Assembly (NCBI GenBank): GCA_016928195.1
Contig: JAFGLF010000078.1
Coordinates: forward strand, 1 to 64,000
Direction: 5' to 3'
Source: Elusimicrobiota bacterium
GTDB taxonomy: Bacteria > Elusimicrobiota > UBA8919
DNA length: 64,000 nucleotides
Below the pieces are notes generated by a model that was not told the origin of the DNA, did no database searches, and was given only the letters and a program-made list of their open reading frames with translations. Below are positions 16,049-23,877 of this stretch, one piece after another. The stretch's first letter is position 1, and each line of letters starts with the position of its first letter. The position numbers were made by a program, and so were the translations under genes.

Positions 16049-16963
16049 TCATCTCTTCTTACTAAAAGACATTAATGAATGCCATAACAGAGGAAGCATT
16101 AGCTCGTGATGGCCGACAAAATAGAACCCTCGGCCGCCTGTCGGTCTTGAAACGACATTTTCGGCAGCACGATACTGGTAAATCATGTCAAAATTTGCAG
16201 CTGTAAAATTTTTCACTTTATATCCGAGATTTTTAGACAGATTAAAAGCTTTTAAAAATACTTCGGGCAGTATTACTGCAGATCCGAAATTTAGCAATAC
16301 CCCGCCTTCAAGCTTTGAAACGATTTCACAGAATTTCAGAAAGTCATAATAAGAGGTTTTTCCCCAGCTGCCGCCGTCGCACTCCGGTTGCTGATATATT
16401 ACATCCGTTCCGATTCCTACATGAACAGTTGCCGGAATCTTTAATCTGTATGCATTTGCAAAAATACTGGTATTTGAAAATGTTAACCGTTTATCATTAA
16501 TCATTTTCCCGACAGCAAAACCAAGACCTAAATTTCTTTGTGAAGCAAATTTAGCAGATTCGTTAATAAGCTTGCCTGTCTCGTAAGCCATACCGAACTT
16601 TCCGATTTTCAGTTGTTCCGCAACATCTTCGGAAGTCTTTCCGCAGTAAGCAATTTCAAAATCATGGATAACCGAGGCACCGTTTGTAGCTATTGCCGTA
16701 ATGAATCCTTCTTTCATCATCTCTATTACTATGGGTGACAACCCGCATTTTATTACATGAGCACCGAACATAAAAATTACAGGTGTTGAGTTTTTTCTTG
16801 ATTTTATTATTCTTTTTATAAGTTCTTTAAATTTCCTGCCGGCTAAAATATCCGGGAACATCCTTACAATATCCTTTTCAACAGGTACTGCAAACATATT
16901 TATTCCAACTTTACTTTTCCTTTTTGCCAACGAATACCGTTTTACTTTCTTAATATTCAGCAT
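16049..16963 (-). CDS. Conserved cytoplasmic protein of unknown function in the LPS cluster
   Basis: A 304-residue protein without signal peptide or membrane span. Its central part (PVIFMFGAHVIKCGLSP, AIATNGASVIHDFEIAYCG, VHVGIGTDVIYQ, NFGSAVILPEVFLKA, SRPTGGRGFYFVGHHELMLP) has the look of a Rossmann-like enzyme with glycine-rich turns and conserved His/Asp residues. The pattern distantly recalls deoxyhypusine-synthase-type folds, but I cannot assign a reaction. The gene sits between DUF3108 and the hldE kinase, so a part in heptose or LPS metabolism is possible (context only). GGGGGA precedes the ATG. Confidence 0.75.
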   Translation of the reverse strand: MLNIKKVKRYSLAKRKSKVGINMFAVPVEKDIVRMFPDILAGRKFKELIKRIIKSRKNSTPVIFMFGAHVIKCGLSPIVIEMMKEGFITAIATNGASVIHDFEIAYCGKTSEDVAEQLKIGKFGMAYETGKLINESAKFASQRNLGLGFAVGKMINDKRLTFSNTSIFANAYRLKIPATVHVGIGTDVIYQQPECDGGSWGKTSYYDFLKFCEIVSKLEGGVLLNFGSAVILPEVFLKAFNLSKNLGYKVKNFTAANFDMIYQYRAAENVVSRPTGGRGFYFVGHHELMLPLLWHSLMSFSKKR

Positions 16964-16980
16964 TTTTCCCCCTATTTAAC

Positions 16981-17060
16981 GATGGATGACGGATGATCGC
17001 TTCGCTAGGACGATGGGCGCCTACTGTATTTGAACAGTGAGCTCGTCTATCGCCCCCCCT
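16981..17060. repeat. Intergenic repeats with gatggatgacg words and a cgcttcgct core
   Basis: gatggatgacggatg is followed by atcgcttcgctaggac, a core also seen near 4791 and 61897, then ggacgatgggcg and a small hairpin CTACTGT-atttga-ACAGTGAG. The segment fills most of the 115-bp gap between the unknown gene and the DUF3108 gene. No promoter is recognisable. Confidence 0.65.
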
Positions 17061-17078
17061 CTCTCGCCTCTCATTTTT

Positions 17079-17816
17079 TTACTTATTTTCCCTCAATTCC
17101 CCGACGATAGAGCCGACTGAGATTTTTGACTTCATCTTTACGGGCATATGATATTCATCATCAGTAAGCCATATTAAAACCGCGCCTTTCTGCATGAAAA
17201 TTCCGGCATCCTTAAGATCCGGCTCAACAACAATTGTTTTATATTTCTTGCCTTCGATTTTTATTTTTTCTCTGTCATGAATCTTAATACTCATCTTATA
17301 GTTTTTCTTTCTACAGTTTACATCCACTGTCAGGACGGTATTGGGCCTTAACTCCTGAGTCCGAACCCAGTAAAACGCACCGAGCACATCCAAAACATTA
17401 TCCGGAATACCAAAACGTTCATTCTTTTCGGTTGTTGCTATATGATTTTTCTGGTCATAAACCGTCCTTCTGTCTCTTTTGTATCCTCCTTCCCTTATCT
17501 TCTGTTTAAATTCAAGGGAATAAAAGTTTTCTACATCAATCCATGACCTATTTTCGTCTCTTACCTTATAGAAAACGTCGAAAAACGGTGCGGATTTTGC
17601 TTCGGAACAGATAAAATAAGCCTTTCTGCCCTCATAATCCACAATACCGTTTAGGTTAAGAGTACCATAGCCGACTTTTATAAATTTCCAGTAAACATCA
17701 AAAACAAGATTTTCACCTATAGGCATATTTCTCTCTGAGAAGCAAGGATTAACAAAACAGATAGCAGATAGCAGATAGCAGATAGCAGATAGTGCAAATT
17801 TACGATTAATTAACAT
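17079..17816 (-). CDS. DUF3108 exported protein
   Basis: Start taken at the ATG at 17816 (MLINRKFALSAICYLLSAIC); the open frame continues to 17876 but would overlap the preceding gene by 71 bp instead of 11. The 245-residue product has a signal peptide, part of which is encoded by gatagca repeats, and a DUF3108 beta-rich domain (GENLVFDVYWKFIKVGYG; SWIDVENFYSLEFKQKIREG; KIKIEGKKYKTIVVEPDLK). DUF3108 proteins are periplasmic with unknown role and often sit near LPS or lipoprotein genes. Confidence 0.83.
   Translation of the reverse strand: MLINRKFALSAICYLLSAICFVNPCFSERNMPIGENLVFDVYWKFIKVGYGTLNLNGIVDYEGRKAYFICSEAKSAPFFDVFYKVRDENRSWIDVENFYSLEFKQKIREGGYKRDRRTVYDQKNHIATTEKNERFGIPDNVLDVLGAFYWVRTQELRPNTVLTVDVNCRKKNYKMSIKIHDREKIKIEGKKYKTIVVEPDLKDAGIFMQKGAVLIWLTDDEYHMPVKMKSKISVGSIVGELRENK
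17757..17795 (-). repeat. 7-bp tandem repeat (gcagata) encoding a signal peptide
   Basis: Five copies of the 7-mer gcagata lie within the DUF3108 leader. Read on the minus strand they give the hydrophobic LSAICYLLSAIC core. Copies are almost perfect, suggesting recent expansion. Confidence 0.85.
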
Positions 17817-19500
17817 TTTCTTGTTTGATGATCCAGTTTGCAGCATCCAGAATATCCTTTGCGGTATAATCAGCACCCTTCACATCCTTTTTAGCAGAAC
17901 CGGTTAAAACCGCCACAGACTTAGCACCTGCATTTTTAGCAAGGTCTATATCCGACTGTGCGTCACCTACTACATAAGAATTCTCAATATCAATGTTTAA
18001 ATCTTTCCTTGCTTTTAAAATCATACCCGTATTTGGTTTTCTGCAGGAACATTTATCGTCGGGATGGTGCGGACATATATAAACCCCGTTTATTACCACA
18101 CCGCCTTCTCTTGCCTTTTCCACGACAATCTTATTCAAAACATCCGCATCATCTTTAGTAAAATATCCTCTTGCAATTCCCGACTGGTTTGTAACAATTA
18201 TAATTTTATATCCTGCTTTACTCAGTATCCTCATAGCAGGAACAGCGTTATTATAAATTTTAAACTTACTTATATCCGCCGAATAACGCATATCTTCATT
18301 TATAGTATCGTCCCTGTCAAGAAAAACCGCACGGCTTTTATAAAACGTCAGCGCCATCAAAAACCATACAATCATCTGGACTTCCGAGTCCCCGTAAGAA
18401 AACTCGGTAAACCCTGATAATAAAAATCCAAATATTCCCAACCAGCATCCAAAAACAAAATATTTCTCATCCCTGCTTATATGCAGTATTTTTTTGCCGC
18501 CGTAATATAGATAACTGCCGAATAAATAAAAAAAAGCAATAATGCCCAGCAATCCTCTTTCAGCAAGTATATGCATAAAATTGCTATGAAGATGTGAAAG
18601 TTTCCGGTAAGACGGATGTATATTCAGTTTTGCATAATAGGACGGAAGAATTTTTTCGTTCTTTATATTCTCCTTGCCGACACCGAAAACCGGATAATCC
18701 TTAAAAATTTCGACGGCTGTTTTCCACATCCCGATACGTACCGGTTCGTTAAAATCCATAGCTCTTTTAATTATATCCCTTCTATTTGTAAGAATAATTG
18801 CAGATATTACAGCCAGAACAAGAGTTCCCGCAAATATATAAAGCAGTCCCTTCAATTTTCTGAATTCCAGAATAAACATTAATGCGAGTATAATAGCCGT
18901 AGAAATCCATATCATTCTGACATAACCGAAAACTATTCCTGAAAAAATGGTTATTGCTGCCAAATAAAAAATCTTTCTTTTGGAATACAATACCGCATAA
19001 ATTGATATGGGAAGAGCCATTAGAAGCCCTTCTACATATGTTTGAGACCAGGAACGTGTTCCATGGGCTCTTCCCTCCAACATACTGAAAAATTCGGCAT
19101 GCTCTACCCAGCCCCCCCTGCAGTACTGTAATACCCCCAGAAGACCCGAGACGGAAGAAGATATTATAAAAATAAAAATTACTTTTTTTGCGTGATTAAA
19201 ATCTTTTACATTTGCGACGACAAGAAAGAAAATAACAAACAACATTTCGGAATTCATTTTTTTTATACCATGTATAAAATCAATTCCGAATAATGCAGAT
19301 ATTAGAGTAGCAGCAAAAAACACCAATATAGGAAGTGTCATTGGCGATGTATAACCCGTTTTTTTAGTGTGGATTACTTTTACAATCCATACCAGAAAAA
19401 GCGTAATCCAGACAATATTCGTTGCTGCAATGGAAATCGGCAATACAAAAGCAAGCACGAAAAGTCCATAATATAAAACAGAATTAAGCTTTTTTATCAA
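17806..19500 (-). CDS. Fusion: O-antigen ligase-like (WaaL/Wzy) membrane protein + GmhB heptose bisphosphate phosphatase
   Basis: A 564-residue fusion. Residues 1 to about 385 hold ten or more membrane helices and a periplasmic loop with RAHGTRSWSQTYVEG and LHSNFMHILAERGLLG, the pattern of the O-antigen ligase/polymerase family. Residues 389-564 are a HAD phosphatase like GmhB: nucleophile region FLDRDDTINED (D395), VTNQSGIARGYF, the zinc loop CPHHPDDKCSCRKP (C476, H478, C484, C486) and GDAQSDIDLAKNAG. GmhB makes heptose-1-phosphate from the bisphosphate in the cytoplasm. No stop or start separates the two parts. It overlaps lpxK by 17 bp. Domain calls are strong; whether the fusion is processed is unknown. 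Confidence 0.9.
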   Translation of the reverse strand: MIKKLNSVLYYGLFVLAFVLPISIAATNIVWITLFLVWIVKVIHTKKTGYTSPMTLPILVFFAATLISALFGIDFIHGIKKMNSEMLFVIFFLVVANVKDFNHAKKVIFIFIISSSVSGLLGVLQYCRGGWVEHAEFFSMLEGRAHGTRSWSQTYVEGLLMALPISIYAVLYSKRKIFYLAAITIFSGIVFGYVRMIWISTAIILALMFILEFRKLKGLLYIFAGTLVLAVISAIILTNRRDIIKRAMDFNEPVRIGMWKTAVEIFKDYPVFGVGKENIKNEKILPSYYAKLNIHPSYRKLSHLHSNFMHILAERGLLGIIAFFYLFGSYLYYGGKKILHISRDEKYFVFGCWLGIFGFLLSGFTEFSYGDSEVQMIVWFLMALTFYKSRAVFLDRDDTINEDMRYSADISKFKIYNNAVPAMRILSKAGYKIIIVTNQSGIARGYFTKDDADVLNKIVVEKAREGGVVINGVYICPHHPDDKCSCRKPNTGMILKARKDLNIDIENSYVVGDAQSDIDLAKNAGAKSVAVLTGSAKKDVKGADYTAKDILDAANWIIKQENVN

Positions 19501-20524
19501 GACAAGCCTCCATAAGTTTTTTTATTTTATCTTTTTCCTTTATTTCGAGTCTTATATCAAGAATATAACAGGGGAACTCCTCGGGCAATCTGCTGGCATC
19601 CTTTGCTGTAGTTATTATAACCGCCTGAAACTCAGCAGCATCATTGTAATATCTCTTTATATCTTTATCCTTAAAAAAGTAATGGTCCGGATATTTCCTG
19701 TGAAGGAGTAGTTTTAAACCCATTTCCTCAAGGGTATTTTCAAAATCATCGGGGATAGCAATACCGGAAACAGCGATAACATTCTTTCCGTACAGTGAAG
19801 AAACATCGACATTAACACCGCTTCTGTTTAAAATCCTTTTACTGAAAAAACCATGGAAAATCAATGCATCTTTTTTATATTTTCTAATGGTTTCTTCTAT
19901 CATTTGAATTTTATCGGCAGGTACTTTATCGCATCTTGTTATTATAAATGCCGTAGCACGCTTTATATTCTTTATAGGTTCCCTTAAATGACCTGCAGGC
20001 AAAAGAAAGTTATTACCAAAAGGATTCAGTGCGTTTATACATACAATATCGACTTCCCGGAAAAGATTTAAATGCTGGAATCCGTCATCTAGAATCAATA
20101 TTTCGGAATTAAACTTTGAACTTGCAAGCAAACCCGCTTTATATCTGCTTTTACCAACCACCACAGGAACCTCTTTAAGTGTTCTTGCGATAAGACACGG
20201 CTCGTCACCTGCAATCCTAGGACCTAAAAACATCTTTTTACCGTCAGTGACAATACCCACTTCAGTACTTGTATAAGCAGAGTCAATTTCAGATTTGTAA
20301 CCTCTTGAGACAACACAGATACTTTTATTCATTTTTTTAAGCAGTTCTGCCAGATAAATTACAGTAGGGGTTTTACCTGTACCTCCGACTGTAATATTAC
20401 CCACCGAAATTACCTTGCAAGGCAGTCTTTTCTGTCCTGCTTTTTTAATACTCTGCAAAATATTAAAAAACAGAAGATATAAAAAAGAAAACGGATACAG
20501 GATCTTTAACGGTTTCATAATCAC
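19484..20524 (-). CDS. lpxK: Tetraacyldisaccharide 4'-kinase LpxK
   Basis: A 346-residue membrane-associated kinase that phosphorylates the lipid A precursor at the 4' position. It has an N-terminal hydrophobic helix (FSFLYLLFFNILQS), P-loop VGNITVGGTGKTP (about residues 41-53), the conserved LILDDGFQHLNL motif and a C-terminal domain with LLHRKYPDHYFFKDKD. Length is normal. It follows a repeat-filled 59-bp gap and overlaps the WaaL-GmhB fusion gene, so heptose, ligase and lipid A functions are co-translated. Confidence 0.95.
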   Translation of the reverse strand: MIMKPLKILYPFSFLYLLFFNILQSIKKAGQKRLPCKVISVGNITVGGTGKTPTVIYLAELLKKMNKSICVVSRGYKSEIDSAYTSTEVGIVTDGKKMFLGPRIAGDEPCLIARTLKEVPVVVGKSRYKAGLLASSKFNSEILILDDGFQHLNLFREVDIVCINALNPFGNNFLLPAGHLREPIKNIKRATAFIITRCDKVPADKIQMIEETIRKYKKDALIFHGFFSKRILNRSGVNVDVSSLYGKNVIAVSGIAIPDDFENTLEEMGLKLLLHRKYPDHYFFKDKDIKRYYNDAAEFQAVIITTAKDASRLPEEFPCYILDIRLEIKEKDKIKKLMEACLDKKA

Positions 20525-20570
20525 AGATTACGCAGATTACTAAAAACGATTACACAGATTATTATATTGT
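20521..20570. repeat. cagattacgcagattac-type intergenic repeat
   Basis: Copies of cacagattacgcag, cgattacacagatt lie between the polysaccharide deacetylase and lpxK genes. The same words recur near 13.06, 37.3 and 50.25 kb. Confidence 0.8.
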
Positions 20571-20583
20571 TCAAGAATCTAAA

Positions 20584-21288
20584 TTATATTTTTCCGCGGA
20601 CTTTTCTGTAAATCTTTGTAATAACAGGGCTTGAATAAATTTTGAGCCGGTTTCTCAGCCAGCTTGCAGGGCCCCGGGCATCGATTCTTTTTATCAGGTA
20701 CGGGTCCTGCCCGGGAGTATTTACTCCTATATCAAGCGTAAACCCGCTTAAAAACCCTGCTGCCTTCAGTGCTTCAATATACAGATTATCATATTCTCCA
20801 TACGGATAGCAGAAATGTCTGGTTTCTTTCTTTAAATTTTCCCTTATAATATCCTTTGAAACCGTAAGGTCTTCTATGAGCTTCTCCTTTGCAGGACGAA
20901 CCAGGGAATACCGGGGGTGCGAATGTGTATGACTTTCAAAATTAAAAATACCGGAGTCGTTCATTTCATGAATTTTATTCCAATCCAGACACCCAAGAAT
21001 TCCTATACGGGATGTTATCAGAAATATAGTTGCTTTAAAATCAAATTTTCTCATAATGGGAAATGCCTCGGTGTAATTGTCGATATGGCCGTCGTCAAAT
21101 GTTATATGTACCGCCTTATCAGGGAGATGTTTCTTTCCGGTAATATACCCGTAGACATCATCAATCGTTGCCGGAAAATAATTCTTACTTTTGAGCAGTT
21201 TTAAATTTTCCTCAAATGTTTCAGGCGTAACCTTCCCATTTTTATTTATGTTATGGTAACATATAACCAGAACCGACATAGCATTCAC
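20584..21288 (-). CDS. Polysaccharide deacetylase (NodB homology) family protein
   Basis: A 234-residue CE4-type protein. Motif 1 HITFDDGHIDNY carries the catalytic Asp and metal Asp (about residues 62-68), motif 2 SHTHSHPRY gives the H-x3-H metal ligands, and HFCYPYGEYD fits motif 3. No signal peptide is seen, so it may be cytoplasmic or membrane-peripheral, acting on a lipid-linked or nucleotide sugar, as several LPS-cluster deacetylases do. It starts 5 bp after the GT9 gene. Substrate not inferable. Confidence 0.88.
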   Translation of the reverse strand: MNAMSVLVICYHNINKNGKVTPETFEENLKLLKSKNYFPATIDDVYGYITGKKHLPDKAVHITFDDGHIDNYTEAFPIMRKFDFKATIFLITSRIGILGCLDWNKIHEMNDSGIFNFESHTHSHPRYSLVRPAKEKLIEDLTVSKDIIRENLKKETRHFCYPYGEYDNLYIEALKAAGFLSGFTLDIGVNTPGQDPYLIKRIDARGPASWLRNRLKIYSSPVITKIYRKVRGKI

Positions 21289-21293
21289 TCCTC

Positions 21294-22241
21294 TTATTTA
21301 GAAACTTTTAGTTTATTATAAAACTTTATAAATTTTTCAAAAACTTTATCTACGGAAAGAATGTTAAAATCGTCCTGTATGTAGCCGTGAACATTATCGC
21401 TTTGGGGCGGCCCCCATTCATCCGGACCATCCTTTAAACCGTAAACCGTAAAACTGGGGATTTTCTGGCTGACAGCAATATGCATGGGTGCGGAACTTGT
21501 GCCTATATGCATACTGCAGTTTTTTGTAAGAGCCGCCAGATCAAGAACATCGAAATCATCCGAATATATATGCTTTCTCTTACATAACGACATAGCGTTT
21601 TTAATATGGTCAACTTCTCCCGGACCCCAGAGAAAAATGATCTTTCCGTTCAACTTTTCGGCAATTAAGTCAGCAAGCCGGGCAAATTTTTCTTTCTGCC
21701 ACTGCCTGTGTTCTTTCTTGTTTGTTATATCAAATGTTACTACAAAATCGTTTTTAGTTATATTTTCTCTTTTAAAAAAATCAAGAACTTTTTTTTCATT
21801 TTCCTTTCCAAAAACAAAATCCAGGTCTGTACCGTCATCCTTGACTTTGAAAATATCAAGCATCTTTAATTTCTTAAAAACGGTATACCCTTCATAATCA
21901 ATCTTCGGCATTACGTTATAACACCAGAATCCCCAGGGCCTGTAGGTTGCAATCCTCTGTTTGGCACCTGAAAAAAGTGTATAATAACCTGATATTGCGG
22001 AATGCATAAAATCAATCACGGTATCAAACTCCTGTTTTCTTATTTCTTTTAATGTATCGTTATTTCTCAGAATTATACCTGACAGATAAGGGTTGTGTCT
22101 TAGTATCTTTTCCGACGCTTTTTCGGTAAGAAACCATACCTCGCTGCCCGGAATACCTTTTTTCAAAGCACGTATTAACGGTGTGGTCAGCAAAACATCA
22201 CCAATCGCTTTTAAAACAATAATCAGAATTTTCTTCGCCAT
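21294..22241 (-). CDS. Glycosyltransferase family 9 (heptosyltransferase-like)
   Basis: Start placed at the ATG at 22241 (MAKKILIIVLKAIGDVLL), although upstream GTG codons created by the GAGT repeat could also be used. The 315-residue protein has the ADP-heptose:LPS heptosyltransferase fold: N-terminal GDVLLTTPLIRALKK, and a C-terminal donor site with FLWGPGEVDHIKNA and HIGTSSAPMHIAVSQKIPSF. GT9 enzymes add heptoses to the LPS inner core. A second GT9 gene lies at 29390-30388. Confidence 0.9.
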   Translation of the reverse strand: MAKKILIIVLKAIGDVLLTTPLIRALKKGIPGSEVWFLTEKASEKILRHNPYLSGIILRNNDTLKEIRKQEFDTVIDFMHSAISGYYTLFSGAKQRIATYRPWGFWCYNVMPKIDYEGYTVFKKLKMLDIFKVKDDGTDLDFVFGKENEKKVLDFFKRENITKNDFVVTFDITNKKEHRQWQKEKFARLADLIAEKLNGKIIFLWGPGEVDHIKNAMSLCKRKHIYSDDFDVLDLAALTKNCSMHIGTSSAPMHIAVSQKIPSFTVYGLKDGPDEWGPPQSDNVHGYIQDDFNILSVDKVFEKFIKFYNKLKVSK

Positions 22242-22244
22242 TGC

Positions 22245-22273
22245 CTCACTCACTCACTCACTCACTCGCTTAC
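22245..22273. repeat. Tetranucleotide repeat (ctca)n at the GT9 translation start
   Basis: Nearly six perfect ctca units (22245-22267) followed by variant ctta units fill the space between the hldE nucleotidyltransferase stop and the GT9 ATG. On the coding strand this is (GTGA)n, supplying several possible GTG starts in changing frames and varying the distance to any ribosome site. Confidence 0.9.
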
Positions 22274-22738
22274 TTACTTTATCTTACTAGTTATTTCTGA
22301 CGATGCATGTGTTTTCTTATCACCTACAATTACTATTTTTCCGTCAAAACCCGTTATACCTTCGCTTTTCATAAGACCCTTTTTTGTATAATCCGTACCT
22401 TTTGCATAAACATCCGGGTTAATATCATTAAGAAGTTTATTTGACGAACTTGAACCGTATTCAAATACATAGTCAACACCCTCTACGGAATTAATCATTT
22501 CCATTCTTTCATTTACCGGAAATACCGGTCTGCCCCTGCCTTTTAACATTTTCACCACTTTATCCGAGTTCACCGCAACAAAAAGCACACCACCCTGCTT
22601 TTTTGCCGACTGTAAATATCTAATATGCCCTACATGAAGAACATCAAAACAACCCTCTGCAAGAATAACCTTTTTGTTTTTTCCTTTTGTTGTTTTAATA
22701 AGTGCTTTTATTTTTGATAAGTTTTTTATTATACTCAT
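22274..22738 (-). CDS. hldE: D-glycero-beta-D-manno-heptose 1-phosphate adenylyltransferase (HldE nucleotidyltransferase domain as a separate protein)
   Basis: A 154-residue nucleotidyltransferase corresponding to the C-terminal half of E. coli HldE. It has GCFDVLHVGHIRYLQSAK with the HxGH ATP motif, RMEMINSVEGVDYV, and VYAKGTDYTKKG. It makes ADP-heptose from heptose-1-phosphate. With the kinase at 14948-15913 and the GmhB domain at 17806-19500, three steps of ADP-heptose synthesis are present; gmhA and the epimerase hldD are not in the window. It overlaps the DegT gene by 4 bp. Confidence 0.93.
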   Translation of the reverse strand: MSIIKNLSKIKALIKTTKGKNKKVILAEGCFDVLHVGHIRYLQSAKKQGGVLFVAVNSDKVVKMLKGRGRPVFPVNERMEMINSVEGVDYVFEYGSSSSNKLLNDINPDVYAKGTDYTKKGLMKSEGITGFDGKIVIVGDKKTHASSEITSKIK

Positions 22739-23877
22739 CCTCTAAACCTCTTAATCAGTTTAACAATATACTCAATATCGGAAGTTTTGAGTGTAGAGCC
22801 GGAAGGCAGAGTCAAACCGCATCTGGCTACCGTTGTTGAAACTTTAAAATCGCCTTTTGTTTTATAATCCGGCAGAAGATGCATCGGATAAAATACGGGT
22901 CTTGTTTCTATTCCCTCGGCTAAAAGTTTCCTGGCCAGCCCTGTGCTGGAAATACCGTACTCCTTACCGACAACTATAGTATACATCCAGTATACGTTCT
23001 TTGCCCATTCTTCTTCAACAGGCAGTGTTATTCCTTTAACATTCATAAGCAGTTCTTCATAAGTTTTTGCTATTTGCCTTTTTTTCGAGATTATTATATT
23101 GATTTTCTCGAGCTGGGCACAGCCGATTGCAGCCTGAAGGTTTGTCATTCTATAGTTAAACCCGACCTTGGGGTGAAAATATTTCCTCTTTTCCAACATC
23201 GCCTGATTCCTTAAAAACCTGGCAGCAGACGCAGCCTTCTTGCTGTTTGTAACAATCATCCCGCCTTCACCTGTTGTAATAATCTTGTTACCGTAAAAAC
23301 TAAAACACCCCACATCTCCAATGCTTCCCACTTTCTTAATTCTTAATTCTGATCCGCCAGCTGGCGGACGAATTTCGAATTTGACTTCTGCACCGTGTGC
23401 TTCCGCGGCGTCTTCAATCACATATAGTTTATGTTTTCTTGCAATATCAAGGATTCTCTCCATATTCGCAGGATGCCCGTACAAATGAACCGGGATTATT
23501 GCTTTTGTTCTTCTTGTAATCTTTTTTTCTATCTTTTCGGTGTCAATACACCAGGTCCTTTTATCAATATCCACAAATACGGGTTTGGCACCGGTATATG
23601 AAACGGTATTTGCTGTTGCAACAAATGTCAAATCCGGAACTATTACTTCGTCACCTTTTCCTATTTCCAGGGAAACCAGCGCAAGATGCAGTGCAACGGT
23701 CCCGTTAAAAGCAGATACCGCATATTTTGTTCCGCAGAAATCGGCAAATTCATTTTCAAACTTCTGGACAAAACTTCCTATGGAAGAAATCCAATTATCT
23801 TTTACACACCTAACAACATACTTTAACTCATTTCCGTTAAGTTCCGGCCGTGCAACCGGAATTTTAATTATACCCAT
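22735..23877 (-). CDS. DegT/DnrJ/EryC1 family PLP aminotransferase with in-frame repeat insertion
   Basis: A 380-residue sugar aminotransferase of the DegT family. Visible are NGTVALHLAL, VIEDAAEAHGAE (PLP-binding Asp/Ala region), the lysine motif CFSFYGNKIITTGEGGM, and MTNLQAAIGCAQLEKI. These enzymes make amino sugars from NDP-4-keto- or 3-keto-sugars. Residues about 163-180 (VKFEIRPPAGGSELRIK) replace the usual four-residue turn between AHGAE and KVGSIGD; they are encoded by the palindrome repeat at 23335-23385. The reading frame is kept and the flanking motifs are intact, so the protein may still be active. It overlaps genes on both sides. Confidence 0.9.
   Translation of the reverse strand: MGIIKIPVARPELNGNELKYVVRCVKDNWISSIGSFVQKFENEFADFCGTKYAVSAFNGTVALHLALVSLEIGKGDEVIVPDLTFVATANTVSYTGAKPVFVDIDKRTWCIDTEKIEKKITRRTKAIIPVHLYGHPANMERILDIARKHKLYVIEDAAEAHGAEVKFEIRPPAGGSELRIKKVGSIGDVGCFSFYGNKIITTGEGGMIVTNSKKAASAARFLRNQAMLEKRKYFHPKVGFNYRMTNLQAAIGCAQLEKINIIISKKRQIAKTYEELLMNVKGITLPVEEEWAKNVYWMYTIVVGKEYGISSTGLARKLLAEGIETRPVFYPMHLLPDYKTKGDFKVSTTVARCGLTLPSGSTLKTSDIEYIVKLIKRFRG
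23335..23385 (-). repeat. Palindrome repeat inserted inside the DegT gene
   Basis: The perfect palindrome TCCGCCAGCTGGCGGA (23353-23368) is flanked by cttaattcttaattctga on one side and cgaatttcgaatttga on the other. The unit lies in frame and encodes about 15 extra residues in the aminotransferase. Confidence 0.88.
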
